Assembly (NCBI GenBank): GCA_037074765.1
Contig: JBAMDO010000562.1
Coordinates: 124,001-188,000 of the forward strand
Direction: 5' to 3'
DNA: 64,000 bases
Source of the DNA: Mansonella perstans
Taxonomy: Eukaryota > Nematoda > Chromadorea > Rhabditida > Onchocercidae
In this document: positions 38,856-49,723 of the stretch, one piece after another
Layout: every line of letters begins with the position of its first letter
How positions within the stretch are numbered: position 1 is the first letter of the stretch
The notes under the pieces: model-generated
Seen by the model: the letters and a program-made list of their open reading frames with translations, nothing else
The model's database searches: none
What the model was told of the DNA's origin: nothing
Position numbers and translations under genes: made by a program

Positions 38856-41800
38856 TAAATCGGTCAGTAAGTAAACGAACATCGTGAAACCACCTCAGTT
38901 ATGGTTCAGATTTTCATTCCGATTTTTTTTAGAATATAATAGATTCACTATTCTATAGTTCACATTTTTACTAGTCATTACTTCCCCCGATATCGTTCTA
39001 GCACAGAAATGACTGAATTTCTTACTTTGGGTTTTACAGAAGTTGTATACTTTTTGTATAATTTTACAATGAGCAATGCACATCACTAGATAGTTATTCG
39101 ATTTGCATACCTGCTTTTCATATGTTTACTGGTAAATGTAAATAGTATTTTGTTGCAGTGTTTCAGAGTTGGATGTGAAAGTTTGTATTGAATTACAGGC
39201 AGTGATAGAGCCACTAAACCGGCTTGATTTAACCTCAAAGTTTATGTTTTATAATTTAATTCTGAGATGCTGCAAAATGGTTAAATTTGTCAGTATCAGT
39301 TAATATTTAAACGTGAGAATACGACATGTTCTTACGTTTAAACACTTCTCTTGCTTTCACGCCGTTTCTTCCACATTCTTCAGCTGTTGTTTTGATACGA
39401 TAATATCTCTGGTGATACTTAAAACATATCTCAATGAATCAAATGAAGATTTTGATTTGATCCTAATTTATGATCCTAATTCATCTGCTTTCATTTCACA
39501 TAATTTCAAACAATCTTTGGATGTTCGTCAAATTAACTTTTAAATATTTATCAGTTTGATGCTTTTGAGCACTTTAGATGGCTGATTCTTGAATATATGC
39601 TAATTTAGAACAGCTTTTTATTCGACTTTTTATTCGATCAGATAGTTATTCATATTTCTAACTTTTCTATCACTTTCTGGTGATTGGCTTATTGTTTAGT
39701 AAATCATTAATCAATAATTTTAGAATAAAGATTTTAAAATGTTGCAGTGAGACAACCATGATCGCAATATTAATTTTTACCAAGAAATTTGTTAAAGGCA
39801 GTCTAGTGGGATTGTCAACATCTGAGTAATATTGAAATACAGTGGAATAAATCCTTAAAAGCAGTAGCGCAACCTCGCACTTTTTTGCGTTTGGTCATAT
39901 TTTGTTACATTCCAATCGACTATAACCATACTGTAAAGAGTGAAGGAATGAAATGAGATGTGACTAGTACCCATATGTCATATCATTAATTTGAGCAGAT
40001 CTGGCTTCCGCGTAGAAAGCAACTCACTGTTACATTGGTTTTGAGCTAGTTCTCATAATAAAGGAACATGAGGAATTTTAAATTAATTGTCAAATTAATG
40101 ATATGTATTGAAATTAATGACCACTTTTAAGAAAATCTTTGAAAATTAGAAAACTGGTAAAAATGTTACACTGCATCTTGTTTTTGGTAATATTTAAAAC
40201 TGCTTCATTTTAATTTAAACTTTTCTCCCCTCGAAGAGCTTTACTGAAGTGGTTTCCTGCTCAGCAATGATGGTAACGAAGAAGTCTTTGGAAAAAAATT
40301 AGATTTAATTATGAATAATAGCAATTATTACAGTAAGAGCTTTGTTCGAAGAATCATTAATAATCCTTCGAGAAAATAAGATACTTCAAATGGACGCATG
40401 GTTTACCTTAAGATTTTATTCAAACAGCTAACCACTAAATTAACTAATACTCACTGGTCATTGGAATGTTTGGTGGAACTTTTATAAATAAAGGTTATAA
40501 AAATTATAAGTACTTCGTGCTCACGCTGCCAATAAACAGAAATTCAATGAAATGAACAGAGCAGTCTCCCAATTTTTTAAAAGAAGGATACATATTAATG
40601 AGAGCTTAATATAAACTTTCAATTAGTCTGCACTCGATAAAAATTGTAATTGAGTTCCTATGTCCTTTATCATCTATTTTTAGTAATTATCAGTTTATCG
40701 GTCGTGCTGTCATGCAATCTGTCGAAAGTGAGAATCTATCCTGTTTTTACTTTGAATGTCAACACGAATACCTTCCAAACATCAATTATTTATATATTTA
40801 TAATGTCTTCATCGAAAAATTTTTATTTATTTTATATTTAAATTTTCGATTCCCTCTTTTTCGAAATTTGTGCGTATAAACAGTAATGTTTGTTCTCCTA
40901 TTGGCACATCTTTCCCGTATTACCGACTGCTAAATGTTAGATATTGCGGGAAAGACAACAAATAAATTACTGTGGGATTTCCGGACATACACAACGGGCG
41001 CTGCGATGATTTGTCAAGAAAAAAGAGATTAATTTAAGACAGAATAACCAGATTTGTTTGATACTTTTAAGCAGAACTGAGAAGGTGTTTGTTAAAAAGC
41101 TTTCGATTTCATGCCTTTGAATATTTCCCCTTAAAATGCGCCTTTCACGTATATTTTCCAAAACAACAACACTGAGTTCACCGTATTATTTATTTGTTTC
41201 ATTTTTAATCCATCACTTACAATTTACTACCTCTTCAGTTCATATTTAGTCTTATCTACCGTATTCTCATTTTTTTTGCATTTGTATTCTTTACAATGAA
41301 ACAGTCTTACAACTGTCTATTTGCTGTTAATTCTTTGAAGATCGAAGATCACGGCAAATGAATGATAGCTAATGATATAAAATGTTGGACAAGGTAAATA
41401 TTACACTTAACTAATTCTGTTAATCAAATACTATCAGAATTGTTCTTCATTACTTTCCCACTTTAGATGCTTAAAATATGTGCTCTGAACGCCTGATCAA
41501 GTTATATATGTTTATGTGCTAATGTAACTTAGACATTATGAAGTATTGCAAAACTTTGACTGTTCGAAGAAATGATTTACATTTTCTCATTTTCAAAAGT
41601 ATTTCTGCTGATTTACAAGACGGAGAAACATTCCTAATACTTTCCCATATGTTTTACAATTTGTTCAAAAAATATCTACAAGAAATAGCTACGAAAAAAG
41701 CAGAAATACTTCTGAAAATGATTAATTTACAAGAAACTTGTTATGCTTTCTATCTTTTCCGCTTCAATTCCTTTCCTCTTTTCATTTCAAATCTATTTTT

Positions 41801-42017
41801 TGGTTGACTTATGAGTATTGTATTACCCGTAACGTCATTATTCGTCGTACATCATAATATGAAACATTTTTATATAATTTCCTATTGTCGTTTTCCATGT
41901 CCTTTGAAGTCTGAGGGCCACATTAATAACAGTGTTTCTAAAAAATATTTTAAAATTAAATCAAGCCTTTTCCTATATATCCTTGATTGCGAAGGATGGT
42001 ATAAATCCATTTCAGTT
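38856..42017. other. Intergenic region, no supported gene
   Basis: These 3.2 kb between the SFT2 gene and the S28 peptidase gene are AT-rich. Short ORFs at 39313-39543 and 41538-41807 (plus) show no domain, no matching splice context and no recognisable similarity. CCATTTCAG at about 42007-42015 is a splice acceptor directly before the next start codon. Confidence 0.6.
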
Positions 42018-45000
42018 ATGCTCCTACAACTATTTGTTATCTTTTGCTGTTCTCTATTATATCAATGGAACGTTCAAGGAAGTGAATTACCAGCTGATCG
42101 TGATTGGGAATCATCAGTGAATCCTCGATTCTATTTAGAGTCAAGCGATCAGGAAAACGGAATCCAGCATCGACCTCCACCGCCATCAATTGGACGTAGT
42201 TCACTGCAGCAAAAACTGAATCATTTCGATGGTAACGATGGACGGAAATGGAGGCAGGTAGATAGTTTCATTGCGATTTTTTGTCTAGATAGATATAGCC
42301 ATTACTTTTTCAGTAGTTAAGAAAATTTGCAATTACAGCAATACACGCACAGAAAATCACCATATCAACATCCTGATGGTGCGGTATTTCTGGTAGTTGG
42401 TGGCGAAAGTGGAGCGGATCGTGCATGGTTGACAAATCAGGGCTTGCCGTATGTTCAGCTTGCAGATCAAATCAATGCTAGCATATTTATGCTCGAACAT
42501 CGATTTTACGGTAGCAGTCGCCCCATGAAGTACTTTTCCTGTTCATCATACTTCTCTATAAATGAATTTATCATTCGCAAATTAATTTACAATCTACTCG
42601 CTCTGGAGCGACAATAATTTGATAATAATTTAGACACGGTTGTTCCTTACTTCCAGTGACACTTCTATTCAAAACTTGAAATATCTTAATGCAAAGCAGG
42701 CTGTCGAGGATATTGATAGATTTGTTCAAGAAATGAATCGACGAGAGAAACTGACCAATCCAAAGTGGATAACTTTTGGTGGGAGCTATTCAGGTCAGCC
42801 AGATAACTTTTGGTGGGAGCTATTCAGGTCACCCCTGTATTTTTGATTTTAAGACAAATCTGTTTTTTGACAAAACTGGAACATCGTTTCTATGCATTTA
42901 GTTTTATTTCTAGCTATTGCTCAGTAAATTCAGATTAATGAGAGTTGTTGTTGAGTTTATTTTGACAAAGCTTCATATCTATTTTATCTTCGTTTTCAAA
43001 ACTGAAGAAATAAACTCTCCTCCCCCCATTCATTTACATGCTTATTAGAGCATCGCAGTAATCATTATAATAAAAGCTCCTCATTTTTTCAAAAAAAAAA
43101 AAATGATTATTTCAACAAACAGCAATAGAAGACTTTCCTTTAAAAGCCGACTCAATGTTTTAAAAATTCTCTTTTTTTAAAAAAACAAGTTCTTCAAAAG
43201 CAGAAAGATTGACAATTGAAAGAACAGGATTGGCAAATGTTTTTAATTGTCTATAAATTAATTTAATTCCGAAAAACGTCAACGAATAAGCGAGACCTAA
43301 TACCTCTCATACAAAAGAAATTTTCTTTTGTTACACTTATCACACTTGTACCAGAGAAATGAATAAAATGACAGAATTATAAATCCAAAGACATTGAAAT
43401 TACGCTAAATTTTACACCACAACATAACACTGTATCGCTATTTCTTGTGGTAGTGGACTCTGAAAACAGATGTCCAAGAAAACCTTGCATTACTTTGCAG
43501 GTAACTTGGCAGCATGGGCTCGAGAGAAACATCCCCGAAGTATTCGAGCAGCAGTGGCCAGCTCAGCTCCTTTACAAGCTAAATTAAACTTTAAAGGCAA
43601 AGATTTTGAATCATACTCTATTTTTCAATGAGCTTCTAATCCAGAAAGCCTGGTGGATCAAAAATTAACAGCGCCACATTCAGTTGTGCAGTCCAGGAAC
43701 ACTATTCGATTTGCACTTCTCGTTAGCATTTGTAAGACAGCCAGGAATTACAGAGTTCGAAAGGGAGATTGAAAAAATTGTCAGAAAAAAAGACACTAAA
43801 TGCGTAGCGGTGATACGAAATTTGTTCCAGAAGATGCGCCAAATGTCGACAACACCTGAGGGAAGGCACGAACTTGTGAAGACATTTCGGTGCTAATAAT
43901 TTTCATTTTTTTAAAACGCTTTAGTTTAAGTCTAATGTAACTGAGCAGTAGATTTATTTTCCTTTTCAGGTTAGATGACTCGCTAATTCAGCCAACAGTA
44001 TCCGAGAAAGATATCGCTAATTTCTTTCTTGTAATCAGTAATTATATCAGTTTCATCATAATGCACAGTGGAATCAATGTGGTTTGTTGTACACTGTGTA
44101 ACTGACGAATTTTGTAATACTACTAAAATTTTAGGACTTCAAAATTCTACTCTTGCATTCAAAAATCTTGAGGAAGCTCCAATTAAAAAGATAGAGCAAT
44201 CGATTGTCAGCCACTTTGGAGCTGGTTTGGAAATTCTGCAAGCTTCCAGAAAGATCACCGGGATTTATTGACTCTGGATATGATGTGTAATAAGCTAATT
44301 CGTTCACCGTCACTAAAATCTCTACGAGTACTCATTGGAATGGTTATGGCATCCCAAGGAAAGTCTTCAGATTCTGCCATAGATGTTGGCTACAACAGTT
44401 TTCTTAACTTCATGCGTGATGAACGCTGGAACACACAGAGTGCACAACGTTAGTAGCGTTCTTTTGCTCTGAAAGTTGGAGGATAGTTTGAATAGGTAAT
44501 TATCAGTTTTAGACTAGTCTTGAGATGATGATGATAATGAAATGAACTGAGAATGTCGAAACAGCGTGGGATGGATGATGAGATGAGTCGAAGCAGATGA
44601 TGAAATGATTCTGATGATGATGATCATCATCATAGAGTTAGCCTAAACTGAACGTCAAAAATAAAAAATGGTTTTAGGTCAAAGTGAGATGATTGTGGCT
44701 TAGAGAAAAATTGAAAATACAAGTAATTATTTTCAGCTCGTGCATGGCTTTATCAAAACTGTCATGAATTTGGCCATTTCCGAACCAGTGAAGAAATAAA
44801 TGGCTTGTTTGGTGGCGCTCTACCTCTAAGGTATTTTATAGCTTCAATAATTGTACAATGTCTTTTTATAAGGAGAAGCTTCATTTGTTTTAAAATGTTT
44901 TAATTGGTCAACAAACTAATATAGTTTCTTCTTGGCTCGTTGCGCGGATGTGTTCGGTAATAATTTCTCTCTCGAAGATATGGAGAAGAGGATCGCTAAA

Positions 45001-45624
45001 ACGAACGAATATTTCGGTGGAAATGAGCATTTTCAGGTCTGCATATCCTGAAATTCGGTACTCAATGATGGGACATTTTTTTGGCAAGCGCTCGATAGTA
45101 AATCATTCATTAAATTATCAAATCATTCAATAAATCATTCACTCTGCTACAACTCCTAATAAAAGAATTATATCGGTCTTGATTTGAACTTATAATTATT
45201 GAAGCTTTAGGGTTACATTGTAGGCGACAGACGTGATATTGTCCAATGGCTCCGATGATCCATGGACTTTACTCGGCGTACGCAATGGTGTCAGCGCTAA
45301 TGGCAATTACATCATCTACATCGAAGGTGTCCCTTTATTCTAGATAAATGATAAGAATTGTTGAGTTCCTAAATAATTTAACAACTCATAACTTACTGAA
45401 ATTAAGGATTTCCTCTGCAGAATAAGGGATATGCGAAGTAACAAGAACGATAAGTGATATTAATTTTAAAAAGTTTGAAAAGGAAAATAAAAAAGATCTT
45501 AATGAAGAATATTACAGGGACTAGCCATGTAGCCGATTTTTATCCTCCGAGAACTTCTGATTCCAACTCTTTGAGGACTGCACAGTATAAGATAATACGG
45601 GTGATCGAAGATATAGTGTTGTAA
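42018..45624 (+). CDS. Peptidase family S28 serine carboxypeptidase (prolyl carboxypeptidase / PRSS16-like)
   Basis: S28 enzymes are secreted or lysosomal exopeptidases that often cleave next to proline (family knowledge). Eleven exons join in phase: 42018-42257, 42339-42529, 42657-42793, 43501-43596, 43754-43889, 43970-44078, 44250-44448, 44737-44830, 44925-45036, 45224-45326, 45518-45624. They give 507 aa, a usual length. The N terminus is a signal peptide (MLLQLFVIFCCSLL). Family landmarks are QQKLNHFDGNDGRKW, FLVVGGESG, LEHRFYGSSRP, the nucleophile Ser187 in GGSYSG, NLAAWAREKHP, ASSAPLQAKLNF, WLYQNCHEFGHFRT, Asp450 in NGSDDPW and His476 in GTSHVADFYPP. The triad is complete, so an active enzyme is expected. 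Intron 4 has a GC donor (AAAG|GCAAAG), and the exon 3 donor region is duplicated in tandem. A splice acceptor ends two bases before the ATG, which suggests trans-splicing. Confidence 0.94.
42768..42831 (+). repeat. 30-bp tandem duplication across exon 3 donor of the S28 gene
   Basis: Bases 42768-42797 and 42802-42831 are identical, with a period of 34 bp. The unit covers the codons for the catalytic-serine motif and the following splice donor (TTCAG|GTCA). Splicing at the first copy (42793) joins in frame to exon 4. Use of the second (42827) would add 34 nt and shift the frame, so the first donor is probably used. Confidence 0.95.
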
Positions 45625-46559
45625 TTATTCAGTTGATTGCATAAATGGAAACAAATATATATTAATAATTTAAGTGATTCCATCTTCAGAGTATTTCATT
45701 TTCCAGAAATTAAATTTATATCAGTTTGATTAGCCCAGTCGACATTGATTCTGATTGGACAAACTAAAATATATATTGAGTTCCGGCGTTCAGTCTGAAT
45801 GGTTTCCGCTTAAAATAGATTTGGTCAAATTAACAGAGCATTAAAAAAAAATATGTTGCAGAAGTAGATTAATAGGACAGGTTGCCGCCAAAGATTCAAT
45901 AAAAACGCAACGAATGTTTAGGAAAACATGAATTTATTTTGCTTCACACAAATCATTTGAACCTCTAAAAAAATTTACAGTTAATTGAAATGAAATGATC
46001 GTTTGCTATCAATCTCCTATTGTGAAAGTTATTTTGTTCGTAAAGAAATCCGACAATACAAAAAACAATATTTATTCAAGTTTAAAAACGACAAAATCGG
46101 AAGAGGCACTTTGTAGTTAACGTCTACGATGACGTTTGTAAGTTCGAAAGAGCCTATTCAAAGAAGGAATCATAAACGGTTACAAAATGCATATCAATAT
46201 ATGATAAGACACAGTAACAAGTGAGGTGGAGATAGATCTATATACAGTACACACTTAGACAGAACATTACATAATCAATGAAATATAATGTCACTTTACA
46301 GGGATACATGTACAGAAAGGTCAGAGGCATCTGGATTTGGAGCACAATTTGCGTACAAATATTATTATATGAAAAAAAGATGGGTATGATATATATAAAA
46401 TGTTAGAAATAATATACAACTGATGTACTTTATTTGGAGACTTATGTGAAAACTTCTTCGAGATCAGCGATAGCGTACATCCTGGTGGGATTTCCCCGGA
46501 GGATCCCAACCGATGGATCAGGCAAAGTGTGTCCACGACTAGAATGGGCCTGTTATCCT
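45625..46559. other. Intergenic region, nothing recognised
   Basis: The stretch is AT-rich, with a short perfect inverted repeat (AACGTC..GACGTT at about 46119-46136). The downstream part (46424-46669 plus) is an open 81-codon frame of higher GC; it overlaps the candidate minus-strand exon described separately. Confidence 0.5.
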
Positions 46560-46946
46560 TCAGGCAGCCATCTTTGGACAAGGACAATCTTCCCCCAAGA
46601 TCAAGGGAGATGGACCTCGATTATTCCTTCCATCAAACCAAATTTCATCTAAACCATCTATCTAACTAAAAGGCCATAATGCATCTAACCAAAATTTATG
46701 CCTGAGGATCTTGTTGTCACTGTTCAAGCTTGCTAAAAGATGAACCTCTGGAATAAAGAGTAGAACCAATTCCGCGCATGTTATACCTGATTTAAAAAAT
46801 TCTGTGCACGTTCAACAAATTCATTCAGCTTGGGTGAAGTATTGCAAATCTTCGTTCGCGAAGCCAAGCCACGATGACGACGACGACGACAAATTCGAAT
46901 GTACTGATACTTGATGTTTATGTTGACAATGATTGGTATAATACTC
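46560..46946 (-). CDS. Candidate small unrecognised gene, last two exons
   Basis: I do not recognise this. On the minus strand, 46787-46946 follows a good acceptor (CCATTTTAG). It reads a very basic start (RICRRRRHRGLASRTK) and CNTSPKLNEFVERAQNFLNQ, then a GTATAA donor. The exon 46560-46661 joins in phase 0 after TTAGTTAG and gives IDGLDEIWFDGRNNRGPS, LILGEDCPCPKMAA and a stop. Base composition here is clearly richer in GC than the surroundings. The opposite strand is also open (46424-46669), so the strand is not certain. No ATG is seen; an upstream exon would have to lie in or beyond the 22-bp minisatellite. It could instead be a decayed gene or transferred DNA. Confidence 0.3.
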
Positions 46947-47079
46947 CTAAAATGGATAGAGTCAGAAAGTTGTCTTGATTTTTATGATGCGTTTCTGATT
47001 ATATATTGTACTTAAGTTGTAGGTGAAATAGGAGGAATAAAAAGGAAATGAAATGTTTCTATAAAAAAGGACAGAGTCG

Positions 47080-47515
47080 TGACCGTTGTTGTCGTTGTCG
47101 TGCATTTTGTTGCCGTTGTCGTGCATTGTTGTTGTCGTTGTCGTGCATTGTCGTTGTCGTTGTCGTGCATTGTCGTTGTCGTTTTCGTGCATTGTTGTTG
47201 TAGTTGTCGTGCATTGTCGTTGTCGTTGTCATGCACTGTTGTTGTAGTTATCATGCACTGTTGTTGTCGTTGTCGTGCATTGTCGTTGTCGTTGTCATGC
47301 ATTGTTGTTGTCGTTGTCATGCATTGTTGTTGTCGTTGTCGTGCATTGTCGTTGTCGTTGTCATGCACTGTTGTTATAGTTGTCATGCACTGTTGTTGTA
47401 CTTATCATGCACCGTTGTTGTCGTTGTCGTTGTCGTGCATTGTTGTTGTAGTTGTCGTGCATTGCTGTTGCCGTTGTCGTGCACTGTTGTTGTCATTTTC
47501 GTGCAGTTACCAAGC
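47080..47515 (+). repeat. 22-bp minisatellite array, about 20 copies
   Basis: The unit is TGCATTGTTGTTGTCGTTGTCG with variants (TGTCGTTG, TAGTTGTC, CATGCA and others), repeated head to tail. Because 22 is one more than a multiple of three, each strand reads the same three peptide phases in turn (for example HCCCRCR, ALSLSLS, CIVVVVV). Long open frames therefore appear on both strands; they are artefacts of the repeat and probably not genes. Confidence 0.95.
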
Positions 47516-48485
47516 AGTTAATGTTGGAAACTGTACGGATGGAGGTTTCCTGCATGCTGACTGCAGCTATGCATAGTAATTTTTTGCAAAAAAAATGCAA
47601 AATTCTGTTTGAATTTCAAGTAATTCTGCTTTTTAGTGAATGATGATAAATTATCATCATTTCCCGGTAATCATGAAATAAATTATCATCATTTTCCGAT
47701 AATCTCATTATCTATTCGGTGCGAATGTATTTGTGCAGTAAATCGCTACCATCAATACTGCTAAAGGGATCGAAGTTAACGGAAAGACTTCTTGTTGGCG
47801 TAGAAGGACCAGCAAGAATTAAGTGAATCTCTTCCACGATCATAACTTTCTAAAGAGTTTAGAAAAGGACTTTCAGACACCTCTAAGTTCGTCACGAAAC
47901 AGATTGCGTGAAGCGGAGAATGTAGAGTTCCAGGAGTGATAAGAGACAGAAACATATTTTTGATTTCAATAAACTCACTTGAATTTTTGCAGATGAGACA
48001 CACTTATACTTACCACTTCTCTCAGTTGTTTTCATCAGGCTGAGAGATAAAATTCAGGAACAATCGAAATGAAATGATTTTTAAGTTCCAAAAACGAAAC
48101 TTCCAAACTTGTAATATCATTTATTCATCTGAATCACTATCCTTCATTCATATTGGTTAAATCATAACGTGTAATATATTATTACTTGTTTTCGCTTTGC
48201 AACTTTCGCTAAAATAAATACACATACAGGCAGAATTGAAATGTCCCATTTGTTTATAAAACATTCAGCACTTTAGATTTCACACTTTATAAAACATGCA
48301 TTGCTAGTTATATTTGCAAGTGTTTAGAAAATACTAAAAGCTGTATGTTTTTTTCTTTTTTTTTTTTTTTTTTTTTTGTAACTTTAAACATAAACTTATT
48401 TAAATAGAATATGATAGAAAAGAAATAATTACTTTTCTCAGGCTACCTAATCTCATTCATACTCATTAAAAAAAATCTCATTCAT
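47516..48485. other. Unique DNA between two minisatellite arrays
   Basis: About 970 bp of AT-rich sequence with no ORF of note. It contains a short inverted TGATGATAAATTATCATCA around 47641-47660 and a T-rich tract of about 30 bases (48349-48378). Confidence 0.6.
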
Positions 48486-48715
48486 AGTTGTCGTGCACTG
48501 TTCTTGTAGTTGTCGTGCACTATTGTTGTAGTTGTCGTGCATTGTCGTTGTCGTTGTCGTGCATTGTTGTTGTCGTTGTCGTGCATTGTCGTTGTCGTTG
48601 TCATGCACTGTTGTTGTAGTTGTCGTGCACTGTTGTAGTTGTCATGCATCGTTGTTGCAGTTGTCGTGCATTGCTGTTGCCGTTATCGTGCACTGTTGTT
48701 GTCGTTGTCCTCATA
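48486..48715 (+). repeat. Second array of the 22-bp minisatellite, about 10 copies
   Basis: The unit is the same as in the array at 47080-47515 (GTCGTGCATTGTCGTTGTCGTT and variants with TAGTTGTC and GCACTG). It merges at its right end into a longer composite repeat. The two arrays are about 1 kb apart and in the same orientation. Confidence 0.93.
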
Positions 48716-48990
48716 TTATTGTCGTGCAGTCAAATACCAACGGGTTACTAATGCTGTTGGAGAGGGTCGTGCATTGTCGTTGCCCTCACATCATTGTCGT
48801 GCAGTCAAATACCAACGAGTTACTAATGCTGTTGCCGTTATCGTGCACTGCTGTTGCCGTTGTCCTCACATCATTGTCGTGCAGTAAAATACCAACGGGT
48901 TACTACTGCTGTTGAAGAATGTCGTGCATTGTCGTTGTCCTCATATCATTGTGTGCAGTCAAATACCAACGGGTTATTAATGCTGTTGAA
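48716..48990 (+). repeat. Composite repeat of about 75-80 bp, four copies
   Basis: Four copies of a core reading GTCGTGCAGTCAAATACC, then AACGGGTTACTAATGCTGTTG, begin near 48721, 48797, 48877 and 48951. Each is preceded by TCCTCA(C/T)ATCATT and separated by one or two minisatellite-like segments. The spacing is about 76, 80 and 74 bases. The last copies carry small changes and a deletion. Confidence 0.9.
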
Positions 48991-49723
48991 GAGGTATGGT
49001 CGTGGACAGTTAGACGTACTATCCATACAGTGAATTGCTACTACTATTGTTCAATATGATTCCATTCGTTCGTTCTTCTTCTGTCCTTCTCTATCATTGA
49101 CCCATTAATAGTAAATGTCACTTAATATTGCATGGAGAATTTGTTGAATACAAAAAGATTACTTCAACAAAACGATGTTATAAAGGTTTTTTTTTTTGAA
49201 TCGAAAGTCCATCAATTTAGCTAAGTCGGGTCACGTCTTTACACGTACCTTACCAGTAAGTACATTTTGTTGCAATAAGATATAGAAGGTCGAATAAGAA
49301 GCAAGATAACTCCTTCACCTTACAACTGTGACAAATGTTCATTTGCTATTAGCAAATTACAGTTCATTGCAACTCGGATATGGACCTTTAAAAAACCCTT
49401 AGAAAGATTGCAGCTAACGTGATTGTCGTGTTAGTCTACGTGATTGATAGTTTAAGACCTTAGGCCCCATAGGCTTGGGACCGAGGATTCGACGGTACTT
49501 ATGAATTGTAGTAAGAATGCTTCCCAGAGAAGAAGAATATTCTGGATTCGGTCCTATTTATTTTATTGCGTTCTCTCGTTCTCTTACTTGATGATATGTT
49601 GTAGAAAGCTTTCTAATCTACTTGTATCACGTGAGATATGTTAAGTGTAAATGAACTTTCAGATGTTTCAACTCAAGTATTGATCGCTTTATTGGAAATT
49701 CAGGAAATAGAACATAAAAAACC
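48991..49723. other. Upstream region of the kappaB-Ras gene
   Basis: No gene seen. A possible splice acceptor (GGAAATTCAG, ending near 49703) precedes the next start codon by about 20 bases and may be a trans-splice site. Confidence 0.45.

Noticed and set aside
39159..39302. Alternative last exon of the SFT2 gene after TTTGTTGCAG
   Set aside because: It is open and in phase, but the peptide does not resemble the SFT2 C terminus. The exon at 38816-38855 does.
39313..39543. Possible further bacterial remnant downstream of the SFT2 gene
   Set aside because: The peptide shows no recognisable bacterial family, unlike the reverse transcriptase fragment.
41538..41807. 89-codon ORF upstream of the S28 gene
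   Set aside because: No recognisable domain, AT-rich codon content typical of chance ORFs here, and no splice context.
44068..44271. ORF reading CVTDEFCNTTK inside the S28 gene region, which at first looked like a conserved exon
   Set aside because: It lies in intron 6 (44079-44249). Joining 44078 to 44250 in phase 0 gives the expected HSGIN-KDHRDLLTLDMMC without it.
47079..47576. Plus-strand ORF of 165 codons and minus ORFs of up to 124 codons over the minisatellite
   Set aside because: The frames are open only because the 22-bp unit lacks stop codons. The peptides are low-complexity repeats with no splice or start context.
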